Below are positions 16,772 to 25,035 of a stretch of DNA of 27,633 bases, piece by piece. This DNA is from CAZTKP01 sp964614215 (GTDB lineage Bacteria > UBP6 > UBA1177). The translations under genes and the position numbers were made by a program. Where the stretch lies: assembly GCA_964614215.1 (NCBI GenBank), contig CAZTKP010000019.1:1-27633 (forward strand). Reading direction: 5' to 3'. Under the pieces are notes generated by a model. It searched no databases and was not told the DNA's origin. It saw only the letters and a list, made by a program, of their open reading frames with translations. Each line of letters opens with the position of its first letter. The first letter of the stretch is position 1.

Positions 16772-18283
16772 CTACTGTTTCAGTATGAATTCCACTCTTC
16801 TGTTCTTTGCTCTTCCAGCTCTTGTTCTATTCGATGATATAGGTTTGTCAGGGCCATATCCTATGGATTCAAGTTTTGATCCGTCAACACCCTCATCTAC
16901 CAGAAATTCCCTGACTGCATCAGCTCTTTTCTGAGAAAGTTTCAAGTTGATCTTTCTGCTTCCGGAACTATCAGTATGTCCTTCGATAATAACTTTTTTG
17001 ATAGACGGAGCATTCTTTATAGCGTCCGCAACTTCCTTCAGCATGGAGTATGATTTTCTCTGTATCACAGCCTTTCCTGTGCTGAAGAATACCATCTGCT
17101 TAAGTTCTATCTTTTTGTTAGTTACAACGATCAGTTTATACTTCTTCGGACAGCCCTTTTCCTCTTTAACTCCAGGCACATCAGGACATTTATCATCCTT
17201 ATCGAGTATTCCGTCGCCATCCTTGTCAACTATTACAGGACAACCCTTCTTTTCGATCACGCCCGGTTTCTCGGGACACATATCATCAATATCCGGAACT
17301 TTGTCACCATCACCATCCGGACAGCCTTTAAGTTCAACCGGACCTTTGTCATCCGAGCAACGATCATCAATATCAGGAATCGTGTCACCATCCTTATCGG
17401 GACAGCCTTTGTATTCCTTCATGCCTTTATCGTCAGGACAACGGTCTGTCGCATCGGGAATACCGTCCTTATCTCTATCTGCTGCCGGCAGACAGCCATT
17501 CAGTTCGACTTTTCCTTTCACGTCAGGGCACTTGTCATCAATATCAGGAATTGTGTCACCATCCTTATCGGGACAGCCTTTGTATTCCTTCATGCCTTTA
17601 TCGTCAGGACAACGGTCTGTCGCATCGGGAATACCGTCCTTATCTCTATCTGCTGCCGGCAGACAGCCTTTAAGAACGACCTGGCCTTTAACATCCGGAC
17701 AACGGTCATCAAGGTCAGGAACTGTATCGCCATCTCTATCAGGACAACCTTTAAGTGCTGCAGAACCCTTATCGTCCGGACAACGGTCTGTTGCATCAGG
17801 AACACCGTCCTTATCTCTATCCGAAGCAGGGGGACAACCGTTAAGTTTTACAAGCCCTTTAACATCAATACATTTATCATCTATATCCGGTACTCCGTCT
17901 TCATCTATATCAGGGCAACCCTTGAACTTTTCAGGACCTGCATTGTCAGGACAGCGGTCATTAACATCAAGTATTCCGTCGTTATCTTTATCTTTCGGGA
18001 TACAGCTGTCAGCTTTTGTTGAAGCCTTTGCCGCATAAAGATCCATGTCCGCCATGATCTCTTCCGCCTGGATATAGTTTCCCGATTCAAGCTCAAGTTT
18101 AGCTATGTCAATAAGCGTCTCCGCCATCGCAAGATCATAAGGAACACACTTGTCTGCGCCTCTTGATTTATCGACCTCAAGTCTCTTTCCTTCAAGCAGA
18201 GTGCTCTTATACAGTTTTGTTCCTGTTGTACATCCGGCGAAAACAACAGCAAAAGCAAGTATCATAAGTGTCAGTTTTCTCAT
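16772..18283 (-). CDS. Outer-membrane lipoprotein with thrombospondin-type-3 repeats and OmpA C-terminal domain
   Basis: A 503-aa protein. The start has AGGAGGTG upstream and overlaps the previous stop as ATGA. The lipobox is VVFAGC, with C18 the lipidated Cys. Residues about 20-95 form a helical region like DUF4398 (YDLAMAETLIDIAKLELESG). Ten Asp-rich repeats follow (about 97-368), each near DxDxDGxPDxxDxC plus a Cys-Pro spacer, the calcium-binding thrombospondin-type-3 pattern. The OmpA domain covers about 385-503, with D438 (EGHTD) and R453 (SQKRA) placed as in peptidoglycan-binding OmpA proteins. So it should be anchored in the outer membrane by lipid, with the repeats as a stiff calcium-loaded spacer and the tail holding the cell wall. 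It is second in the cluster. Confidence 0.95.
   Translation of the reverse strand: MRKLTLMILAFAVVFAGCTTGTKLYKSTLLEGKRLEVDKSRGADKCVPYDLAMAETLIDIAKLELESGNYIQAEEIMADMDLYAAKASTKADSCIPKDKDNDGILDVNDRCPDNAGPEKFKGCPDIDEDGVPDIDDKCIDVKGLVKLNGCPPASDRDKDGVPDATDRCPDDKGSAALKGCPDRDGDTVPDLDDRCPDVKGQVVLKGCLPAADRDKDGIPDATDRCPDDKGMKEYKGCPDKDGDTIPDIDDKCPDVKGKVELNGCLPAADRDKDGIPDATDRCPDDKGMKEYKGCPDKDGDTIPDIDDRCSDDKGPVELKGCPDGDGDKVPDIDDMCPEKPGVIEKKGCPVIVDKDGDGILDKDDKCPDVPGVKEEKGCPKKYKLIVVTNKKIELKQMVFFSTGKAVIQRKSYSMLKEVADAIKNAPSIKKVIIEGHTDSSGSRKINLKLSQKRADAVREFLVDEGVDGSKLESIGYGPDKPISSNRTRAGRAKNRRVEFILKQ
17382..17668 (-). repeat. Recent 171-bp tandem duplication inside the TSP3 repeat region
   Basis: Bases 17382-17497 and 17553-17668 are identical over 116 bp and lie 171 bp (57 codons) apart. 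Identity reaches further left to about 17364 and 17535 with one mismatch at 17381/17552. The other units in this gene share protein pattern but differ in DNA. Near-exact identity points to recent duplication, and the multiple of three keeps the frame. Confidence 0.85.
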
Positions 18284-19239
18284 TTTGCACCTCCTGCGGG
18301 TGCTTTTTGATCATCCTTTTTATCTTCTTTCTTTTCTTCTTTCTTTTCTTCTTTCTTTTTCTTCTTGTCCTCTTCCTTCTGTTTTTTCATATATTTCTTT
18401 CTCATTTCCTCATATACATCGTAGTAGGAAGGTTTCTTTTTCTTCTTTTCAACCTTTTTCTCTTCTTTCTGCTTAGCAAAAGGATCCCCTGAGAGCGAAG
18501 GTTTAGCTTCTTTTTTACCTTCATTATCATTAGCCGGTTCCGGCTTAGGTTCCGGTTTAGCNNNNNNNNNNNNNNNNNNNNNNNNNNNNNNNNNNNNNNN
18601 NNNNNNNNNNNNNNNNNNNNNNNNNNNNNNNNNNNNNNNNNNNNNNNNNNNNNNNNNNNNNACAGGCTTAGCTGCCGGCTGTGCTGACGGTTGTACCGCT
18701 GGCTTCGGTTCAGGTTTAACTACAGGCTTAGCTGCCGGTTTTGCCGCTGGCTTCGGTTCAGGTTTAGCCGCAGGCTTAGCTGCCGGTTGTGCCGCTGGCT
18801 TCGGTTCAGGTTTAACCACAGGCTTAGCTGCCGGTTTAGCCGCCGGTTGTTTTTCCACAGGAGGAGTTCCGTCAAGAACTTTCTGTGACATCAACATACA
18901 TTCCAGTGATTTCTTTGCAAGTGTCTCAGCAGCTTCATACATGCTTCTTGCTCTAAAATCGTAGGCTTTTGTCAAGTATGAATCAGCTTTGAAAAAATAG
19001 TAGGCCGCACGTCTCTTTTCGAGAGGTTTAATCCCGTCTGCCGCATCTTTTTTCAAAGTTCTGTAACCATAATCATCTACATCGACAATATCCTGTTTCC
19101 CGTAATCTTTGAGAATCTTTTCCAGAGAGATCTTTCTCTGGTCCTCGGCTTTCCAGATCGAAGATGTTGATCTGGCAATACCGCAGGAAGTCAGCATTAA
19201 AGATATTGTAACAATAAAAAAAACAAACCCTGATCTCAT
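18280..19239 (-). CDS. AKP-rich lipoprotein with highly charged C-terminus (assembly gap inside)
   Basis: The start at 19239 follows GAGGTCGAGT. The lipobox is LMLTSC with C19. Residues 20-125 are a helical globular part (ALKKDAADGIKPLEKRRAAYYFF, MYEAAETLAKKSLE), resembling DUF4398/TPR-like lipoproteins and the N-terminal part of the next gene. A long Ala-Lys-Pro/Pro-Glu repeat (KPAAKPVVKPEPKP) follows, then a Lys/Glu-rich tail of about 60 residues ending APAGGAK. The proline-rich stalk could span periplasm, as in TonB, or the cell wall. A 100-N gap lies inside the repeat, so true length and frame across it are unknown; the continuing pattern on both sides suggests the frame is kept. It is first in the cluster and overlaps the OmpA-like gene as ATGA. 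Confidence 0.85.
   Translation of the reverse strand: MRSGFVFFIVTISLMLTSCGIARSTSSIWKAEDQRKISLEKILKDYGKQDIVDVDDYGYRTLKKDAADGIKPLEKRRAAYYFFKADSYLTKAYDFRARSMYEAAETLAKKSLECMLMSQKVLDGTPPVEKQPAAKPAAKPVVKPEPKPAAQPAAKPAAKPEPKPAAKPAAKPVVKPEPKPAVQPSAQPAAKPXXXXXXXXXXXXXXXXXXXXXXXXXXXXXXXXXXAKPEPKPEPANDNEGKKEAKPSLSGDPFAKQKEEKKVEKKKKKPSYYDVYEEMRKKYMKKQKEEDKKKKKEEKKEEKKEDKKDDQKAPAGGAK
18562..18661. other. Assembly gap of exactly 100 N within the AKP repeat
   Basis: A run of 100 N. This round number is the usual scaffolder placeholder for a gap of unknown size, and it falls in a low-complexity repeat that short reads could not cross. Lengths across it should not be trusted. Confidence 0.98.
18662..18850 (-). 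repeat. AKP/KPEPKP tandem repeats (about 48-bp units)
   Basis: Units built around CAGGCTTAGCTGCCGG and TGGCTTCGGTTCAGG recur near 18662, 18722, 18770 and 18818 (plus strand). Spacing is 60, then about 48 and 48 bp. They encode alternating KPAAKP, KPVVKP and KPEPKP blocks. The array continues into the N gap. Confidence 0.85.
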
Positions 19240-19271
19240 ACTCGACCTCTGCTAAATAAATTTAGTTAGAA

Positions 19272-19300
19272 AATTTATCAGAAATAATAATATGAGTCAA
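19272..19300 (-). promoter_or_regulatory. Candidate sigma70 promoter of the envelope cluster
   Basis: On the minus strand TTGACT (19295-19300) and TAAATT (19272-19277) are 17 bp apart in the 89-bp gap before the AKP lipoprotein. This is the only gap of this size between the ATPase stop and the protease, so it would drive the whole ten-gene cluster. I see no terminator hairpin after the ATPase gene, so read-through is also possible. Confidence 0.5.
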
Positions 19301-19328
19301 GTTTAGAAAAGTAGTAACAGATATGTAA

Positions 19329-22271
19329 CTAGAAGTTTATCCAGTTCTTATATTCAAGAAAAGGCACAACCCATTCTTTTTCCTCGAGACCGTTTTCCTC
19401 AAAGAAATGCAGAAAAGCTTTCACTATTGCGAAATCCATCCCTATAAGAGAGTTGTAGAATCCCTCTTTCATCATTTCCTCCCAGTCTGATTTCTGCGCA
19501 TAACGGATCTTTCCAAGAAGCAGCTGGATCTTTGATCTGAAATAGCTTATCGAATACGTTTCAGCGTATTCAAGGGACTCTTCAAGAACAGCCGTAGCTT
19601 TATCATGATCTTCCAGCATGATACAGACTTCAGCAAGCTTGCATGAACAGCGGACAAAGAGTGAGTAGATAAACTCTGCGGGAGAAACACCCTTTCCATC
19701 GTATTTCATGATAGTATCTCTAAGTATCTTGTACCCTCTGACGGCGAACGTATTGGCATCGAGAAAGTTTTCGGAATTTATAAGAAGCTCCGTCGTCCTG
19801 TCGATCATGCTTATCTCTTCTTCATAGCAACCGGCCATATGCAGTTTCTTCACAAGCTCAGCAATAGCGGCGAGATCGACCTTTTCCTCTGCCAGTAGAA
19901 GCATCTCACCCTGAGCAAGAAGATCCAGATGATAGTGCGATCTTTCCTGTGCATACTTCTGCAGTTTTCCCCAGAATATCTTGGCCCACTGAGGTTCAAC
20001 GATGCGCCACAGACGGGCATTTTTTATCTCCGGCAGCAATCTGAAATCATCGAGGGTGTCATCACCGTCCTCTTCAAATGATGAAACTATGGTCTGGTAA
20101 CTTCTCTGTGAGATCTCAAAAAATCCCAGTTTCTCCATATATACAGCGGATGAAAAAAGGAATGAATTCAATCTTCTATCTACTATCTGCCCGAGGTTTA
20201 TATAGCTTAGAAGAAGCCAGTGCTTATTCAACTGATATATCTCGGCTTTTGTAGAAGAAAGTCTGGTAACGACCTGTCTATAGAACGCTCTTTCCTTTTT
20301 GCCTATCTTTACATGCTTTTTTAGAGCTGTAAGCATCGTTCTGGATATAAATCTGTAATGCATATCTGTTTCAATAATGAATCTTTTTGAAACGAGCTCC
20401 TTTATGCATTCAGGCGTTGTAGTTGAAACTACTTCATAGAGTGACTTCGGGATCTCATAAAGATTAAGCAGCGTAAGTTCTCTAAGCGTTGTCTGGATAT
20501 CTGCCGCCAGCATCTCGACCCTTCCCGCAATAAGATCATCCAGATTTTCCGGCGGGACAAATTTCTCAGGAAGCTTTGAGAATCTCCAGCTACCCTTCAT
20601 TTCAAAAATAAAACCTTTATCTTTGAGATATTCTGTCAACTGAAGGGTGAAGAGCATGTTCCCCTTCGCCTTTTCATTAAGAAGTTTTTCCAGTTCGGCC
20701 GGGATACGTTTTGCATTCAGAGTACTTGCGATCTCTTCACGGAGTCTCTGTTCAGGGAAACCGTTAAAAATATAGACCTCGTTTTCTTCTGCAATATTTG
20801 TTACAGAAGCTTCGTTATCGACAACAAAGATCACTGAAAAAGGAACTGTCCCGAAAACTTTCTTAAGACTCTTAAAGAATCGTATCGACCTTACATTAAG
20901 CGCATTGGCGTTGTTCACGATCCACAGGACAGGCATACTTCTGCTAAGTCCGTGAAGAACATAGGATATCAGATACTCGACATCGTGTTTAGGCAGTTTT
21001 GTCCTGACAGGTGAAAAGTTCAGGCAGATAAGGGCGCTCATACAGTCTTTTTTTGAATCAGGCAGTGTGTCTCCGAAAAGTTTATCAAACTTCTTTCTGA
21101 CAGTATTCACGTCGTTACTTCTGATATTCATTAACTGTCTGATAAGACTGATAAATATCATAAAGTCGAAGTCAAAGATATTGGCGTCGGACACAACAAG
21201 ATTAAACTTTCTATTTTCGTCTTTTTTAAGAGAATAGTTCTTCAACCTGTGAACAAGCGAACTTTTTCCGCTTCCGGCATCTCCTTTAAGAAAATATGTA
21301 CCGCCTCTACACTCCCGGAGACCCTTTTCTATCTCTTTGAGCATCGGCTTAAAACTCTCTTCGAACTCTTCGGTCAGCACTTCCTCAAGAAGCCCGTCAA
21401 CAGAAAGATCATAAGTTTCATTGACAGGGAAAGGTGTCAGCTCATAATCAGATGCATTTTTCACCAGTATCTTTTCATTCTTGAGATTTAAAACCGTTTC
21501 ATCCTTTATACCGGAATCAGGACTGCCCTCGATCGCTTCTGATAGTTTGTTTCCTTCTTTTTGAGATTCTATGTCGTATTGATCCTTATCTTCAGGATCT
21601 GATTTTTCAGTAGCACCTAATTCATTAAAAAGCGTGTCCAGATCGACATCGGCATCTTCTTCGCTTTTCTCCACATCATCAACAGGCTTGCCTTTGTAGG
21701 TTTCTTTTATCTCTTTTTTCTTTTTCTCAGATTTCTTCTTTTCCTGTTGTTTTTCCTGTTGTTTGGGAGCATTGGGGGAAATAAAACTCTGAGAATCCTC
21801 GACATCTTTTTCCGGTTCCTTTAAAAGAGCCTCGTCTATCTTTCCGCTTTTCTTCTGAAGCTGAAGGTCCAGATCATCCTCCATTCCGGGAGTCGGTGGA
21901 GGAACACTTCCACCAAGCTCTATTTTATCTGTCTGAAACTGCTGTGCTTCATTTTCATTATCAGCATCATCCGCTTCTATGCCGAAGTCTATTTCAATTG
22001 TCTCCCTTTTCTCTCTTATCTTTTCCTTTTTGGGCTCCTCTTCACTTATTTCTTCGAGGATAAAGACCTCCTCTTCCTCGGCACTTTCATCGATCTCTAT
22101 CTCGGTGTCTGAAAGCTCAACAAGTTTTGAACCGCACTGCATACAGAAGTTAGCATCTTCCGCAAACTTTATTTCGCAGGACTCACAATACTTTTTCAAT
22201 TCTCTGCCACAACCGGAACATTTTCCCGGAACATCCGGATCAGACCCATTTGAACAATAGAAACATTTCAT
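19329..22271 (-). CDS. Double zinc-ribbon STAND-like P-loop ATPase, 980 aa
   Basis: The start at 22271 has GGGAAG upstream. Two zinc ribbons open the protein: C3, C6, C18, C21 and C29, C32, C43, C46. Residues about 50-280 are a long acidic and Lys-rich linker, low in complexity (EESAEEEEVFILEE type, and QQEKQQEKKKSEKKKK). The ATPase follows: Walker A GDAGSGKSS (330-338, K336), then MPVLWIVNNANALN (446-459) where Walker B should be. At the acidic Asp/Glu positions there are two Asn (N453, N454), unusual for an active AAA_16/STAND ATPase. The remaining ~500 residues are helical and TPR-like, as in STAND proteins that sense partners. There is no kinase, cyclase or DNA-binding domain. It resembles large cytoplasmic regulators of myxobacteria. 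Target and activity are unknown. Confidence 0.9.
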   Translation of the reverse strand: MKCFYCSNGSDPDVPGKCSGCGRELKKYCESCEIKFAEDANFCMQCGSKLVELSDTEIEIDESAEEEEVFILEEISEEEPKKEKIREKRETIEIDFGIEADDADNENEAQQFQTDKIELGGSVPPPTPGMEDDLDLQLQKKSGKIDEALLKEPEKDVEDSQSFISPNAPKQQEKQQEKKKSEKKKKEIKETYKGKPVDDVEKSEEDADVDLDTLFNELGATEKSDPEDKDQYDIESQKEGNKLSEAIEGSPDSGIKDETVLNLKNEKILVKNASDYELTPFPVNETYDLSVDGLLEEVLTEEFEESFKPMLKEIEKGLRECRGGTYFLKGDAGSGKSSLVHRLKNYSLKKDENRKFNLVVSDANIFDFDFMIFISLIRQLMNIRSNDVNTVRKKFDKLFGDTLPDSKKDCMSALICLNFSPVRTKLPKHDVEYLISYVLHGLSRSMPVLWIVNNANALNVRSIRFFKSLKKVFGTVPFSVIFVVDNEASVTNIAEENEVYIFNGFPEQRLREEIASTLNAKRIPAELEKLLNEKAKGNMLFTLQLTEYLKDKGFIFEMKGSWRFSKLPEKFVPPENLDDLIAGRVEMLAADIQTTLRELTLLNLYEIPKSLYEVVSTTTPECIKELVSKRFIIETDMHYRFISRTMLTALKKHVKIGKKERAFYRQVVTRLSSTKAEIYQLNKHWLLLSYINLGQIVDRRLNSFLFSSAVYMEKLGFFEISQRSYQTIVSSFEEDGDDTLDDFRLLPEIKNARLWRIVEPQWAKIFWGKLQKYAQERSHYHLDLLAQGEMLLLAEEKVDLAAIAELVKKLHMAGCYEEEISMIDRTTELLINSENFLDANTFAVRGYKILRDTIMKYDGKGVSPAEFIYSLFVRCSCKLAEVCIMLEDHDKATAVLEESLEYAETYSISYFRSKIQLLLGKIRYAQKSDWEEMMKEGFYNSLIGMDFAIVKAFLHFFEENGLEEKEWVVPFLEYKNWINF

Positions 22272-22325
22272 ACTAACTTCCCGATCTTATTAACCATTAT
22301 GTTTCTCAACCACCGCACGAACCAT

Positions 22326-23288
22326 TCACCACTCTTTCAACACCTTATTTTTTTCAACAAGAGTATATATTTTCACAGAGAATTTTTCCATAATTTTTTT
22401 AATGAAAGCTTCATCATCGTGTCCGACAGAGACAGAAGTCGCCACAGCATCTGCAGTAAGAGCGTCATCAGCCACAACTGTTACCGAGCTTGCACCCTTG
22501 ACAGGACGACCGTTTCTCGGATCAAAAATATGAGAATACTTGCGACCGTTTATCTCGATAAATCTTTCATAATCTCCACTTGTTGCAATTCCGTGACAGT
22601 TTTTAGAGCCGAATTTTAAAGTCTTTAGAAGCTTTCCGTTTTTTTCCGGATCTCTTATCCCGACACTCCACTTCTTCTTACCTTTACTGCCGCAGACAAG
22701 CATATCTCCGCCGTAGTTAACAATAAAATCCTTATATCCTTTTTTCTTCAGAATTTCGCCCGCTCTGTCAATAGCATAACCTTTTGCAATACCTCCAAGA
22801 TCTATGAGAACTCCCTCTTTAAGGGTCTTTACCGTCCCTTTTTTACAATCTGTTACGACCAGATCTGTCCCGACCAGCTCTTTTTTCGCCTTGATCTGCT
22901 CATCTGAAGGAATGTTCTGTGCATCTTTTTTCCAGAGAACGCCCTCACTTTTATACGTAATATCAAAAACTCCATCCGTGTCCTTTCCGAACTCAAGACT
23001 TTTATCTATAAGTCTGCACACATGTTCCGGAACCTTCACCTGTTCAACATATCCCTTTGTATTTATTAAAGAAACAAAGCTATCCTTCCTGTAGTAGCTA
23101 AGCTCGTTCTCCACTTGAAAGGCATCTTCTTTCAAAGCTTTTTCAAGCTCCGCATCTTTTTCACCTGAGTATATGACAGAAAGAACCGTACCAAGCCCGG
23201 AAAAGGTCACCTTACTAGGCGAGTTCTCTGTTCTGCAACCTGAAAGAAAAATGGTCAGAACTATAAGAGCAGCTATCCGTCCCGTCAT
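22326..23288 (-). CDS. apbE: FAD:protein FMN transferase (ApbE family), lipoprotein
   Basis: A 320-aa protein of typical size. I choose the ATG at 23288, one base after the kinase stop, with AAAGGTGA upstream; a GTG three codons earlier overlaps the kinase. The lipobox is IFLSGC with C18. ApbE motifs are DLGGIAKGYAID (163-174), NYGGD (191-195), TSGDYERF (236-243), HIFDPRNGRP (253-262) and TADAVATS (278-285), with D280 and T284 at the metal-ligand positions. It transfers FMN from FAD to a Thr in target flavoproteins such as Rnf or Nqr subunits, outside the inner membrane. No target is visible in the window, so the partner is unclear. Co-transcription with the kinase is likely. Confidence 0.95.
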   Translation of the reverse strand: MTGRIAALIVLTIFLSGCRTENSPSKVTFSGLGTVLSVIYSGEKDAELEKALKEDAFQVENELSYYRKDSFVSLINTKGYVEQVKVPEHVCRLIDKSLEFGKDTDGVFDITYKSEGVLWKKDAQNIPSDEQIKAKKELVGTDLVVTDCKKGTVKTLKEGVLIDLGGIAKGYAIDRAGEILKKKGYKDFIVNYGGDMLVCGSKGKKKWSVGIRDPEKNGKLLKTLKFGSKNCHGIATSGDYERFIEINGRKYSHIFDPRNGRPVKGASSVTVVADDALTADAVATSVSVGHDDEAFIKKIMEKFSVKIYTLVEKNKVLKEW

Positions 23289-23289
23289 T

Positions 23290-24972
23290 TCAGTCACCTT
23301 TTGAGAGCTGTTTATAAATTGTCCGAAGAAGTATATCTTTCTTTACCGGTTTTTCCACAATAGCGTCACAGACATTGAGTATCTTATCCACTTCATCCTT
23401 ATCCGCCAGTGCTGAAACAGCAATGATCGGAATATGCGATATCTCTTTACAGTTCTTAATTATTCTTGATGCCGCTATACCATCAAGTTGAGGCATCAGA
23501 ATATCCATAAGAATAATGTCAGGCTTAATATTTTTTGCAACGCTCACGGCATCCCGTCCATTTGCAACTTCAAAGATCTTCAGATCGGAATTTTCAAGAA
23601 ATTTCTTTATTACTTCCCTGTTCAGGTTGTTGTCTTCAGCCATCAGGACCTTCTGGCCACTGAACGAGATCTCTCCGTCCATATCGTCTTCATCTATATC
23701 AAATTCTCCTGCATCCAGAGATTTCTCAATATTTTTCAGAAAAACAAAAAACACTGACCCTTTGCCGTACTCACTTTCAACAGAAATAGCTCCGCCCATC
23801 ATTTCAGTAAGCTTACGGCATAAGGCAAGACCCAGACCCGTTCCTCCGTATTTTCTGGTACTCTGTCCATCCTGCTGAACAAACGGTTCGAACATCTTCT
23901 CTTTCTGATCGGTAGGAATTCCAATACCTGTGTCTTTAACTGAAATAGTAAGATCCACATTCCCCTTTTCGGCCGAAAGCGAAGAAAGGACTGAAACTTT
24001 TATTTCCCCGGATTCAGTAAATTTAAATGAATTCCCGACAAGGTTATAGATTATCTGTCTCAGTCTGGTGCCATCAAGTTTGAGAACACCCGGAACAGTC
24101 TCTGAAACATAGACTTTAAAATTGAGACCTTTCCTTTTTGCCTCTGGTTCGTATGCATTACGTATCTCGTTAAAGATCTCATGAATATTTACAAAGTCGG
24201 GCTCCAGTTGCATTTTTCCTGCTTCGATCTTTGAAATGTCAAGGATATCACCTATCAGTTCTGTCAGATTACTACAGGCTTTATCAATATTGTTAATTGC
24301 TTCGAGAGATCTTTTATCATCCTCCAGGGTATCTCTTAAAATGCTTGAAAATCCTGTGATAATATTAAGCGGTGTTCTTATCTCATGGTTCATGTTCGCC
24401 AGGAATTCCGTTTTTGCCTTGTTTGCATCCTCAGCCTTGCCGATTGCCTTTTGAAGTTCCGATGTTCTTTTATTAATAACGCTATCCAGGTGTTCACGAC
24501 GCTTTCTAAGTTCCATTTCAGCGATTTTGCGTTCAGTGATGTCTCTTGCAAGATAGACAACTCTGTCAGGTTCACTTTTTCCAAAACTTTTAACCGGACT
24601 TACTCTCGCCTCGAACCATTTTTTTCCCGCCTGAACCTCCATTTCATACTCAAAAACATGAAGCCTGTTCTCGTTAAATGCTATCATGATCTGATCTCTG
24701 AACCATTTTCCCTGTTCAGGTCCGAAAGTTTCCATGACAGTTTTCCCCGAGAGCTCTTTCGGCGGCTTGAAAAGTCTATCTTCTTCTCCGGCCCAGAAAA
24801 TTGAATACCGGCACTCCCTGTCAAAAACAAAGATCAGGTCCGGCAGAGCTTCAAAAAAAGCCTTGAAGTTCTGCTCAATGGTCTTTGCTTTTCGCATCTT
24901 GAGAAAAATAAAAACTGAGGCGACAACGAATAAAATGTTAATTATTAAGAGAATCGCTGTAAATAAATTCAA
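23290..24972 (-). CDS. Hybrid sensor histidine kinase: TM, PAS, HisKA, HATPase, receiver
   Basis: A 560-aa protein. It begins at a TTG (24972) after GAGGTAAGCCCCG. An in-frame TAA lies three codons before it, and the next ATG (codon 26) would remove the TM segment, so TTG is the natural start. Residues 4-25 are one TM helix. A PAS domain covers about 35-150, ending in DITERK. A coiled coil leads to HisKA, with H196 in NHEIRTP as phospho-acceptor. The ATPase follows: N310 and N314 (N box), DTGIGIP (347-353), GGTGLGLAL (376-384). The receiver is about 441-557, with acid pair E446/D447, phospho-acceptor D490 (ILMD) and K541 in EKP. No output domain follows, so a separate phosphotransfer or response protein outside the window is expected. 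It has almost no periplasmic part, so it probably senses internal or membrane signals. Confidence 0.95.
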   Translation of the reverse strand: MNLFTAILLIINILFVVASVFIFLKMRKAKTIEQNFKAFFEALPDLIFVFDRECRYSIFWAGEEDRLFKPPKELSGKTVMETFGPEQGKWFRDQIMIAFNENRLHVFEYEMEVQAGKKWFEARVSPVKSFGKSEPDRVVYLARDITERKIAEMELRKRREHLDSVINKRTSELQKAIGKAEDANKAKTEFLANMNHEIRTPLNIITGFSSILRDTLEDDKRSLEAINNIDKACSNLTELIGDILDISKIEAGKMQLEPDFVNIHEIFNEIRNAYEPEAKRKGLNFKVYVSETVPGVLKLDGTRLRQIIYNLVGNSFKFTESGEIKVSVLSSLSAEKGNVDLTISVKDTGIGIPTDQKEKMFEPFVQQDGQSTRKYGGTGLGLALCRKLTEMMGGAISVESEYGKGSVFFVFLKNIEKSLDAGEFDIDEDDMDGEISFSGQKVLMAEDNNLNREVIKKFLENSDLKIFEVANGRDAVSVAKNIKPDIILMDILMPQLDGIAASRIIKNCKEISHIPIIAVSALADKDEVDKILNVCDAIVEKPVKKDILLRTIYKQLSKGD

Positions 24973-25002
24973 CGGGGCTTACCTCATAAACAACCGATCA
25001 TC

Positions 25003-25030
25003 ATTGTAACTTTTAAAGATATCAACTCAA
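25003..25030 (-). promoter_or_regulatory. Candidate promoter before the kinase gene
   Basis: On the minus strand TTGAGT (25025-25030) and TACAAT (25003-25008) are 16 bp apart in the 63-bp gap after the RND stop. The -10 matches 5 of 6 and the -35 matches 4 of 6. It would allow kinase-ApbE expression apart from the pump gene. Confidence 0.38.
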
Positions 25031-25035
25031 GAAAA

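Noticed and set aside
16947..18038. 363-aa open frame on the plus strand
   Set aside because: It is antisense to the TSP3/OmpA gene; the Ser/Pro-rich repeats mirror the Asp-rich repeat on the other strand, and there is no ribosome site or family match.
18268..18492. 74-aa very hydrophobic open frame on the plus strand (Phe/Leu-rich)
   Set aside because: It is the reverse of the Lys/Glu-rich tail of the AKP lipoprotein: AAG/GAA repeats read backwards give Phe and Leu, so the apparent membrane protein is an artefact.
19240..19328. Possible Rho-independent terminator after the zinc-ribbon ATPase
   Set aside because: A GTTAC sequence repeats but in direct orientation; no stem followed by a T run was found.
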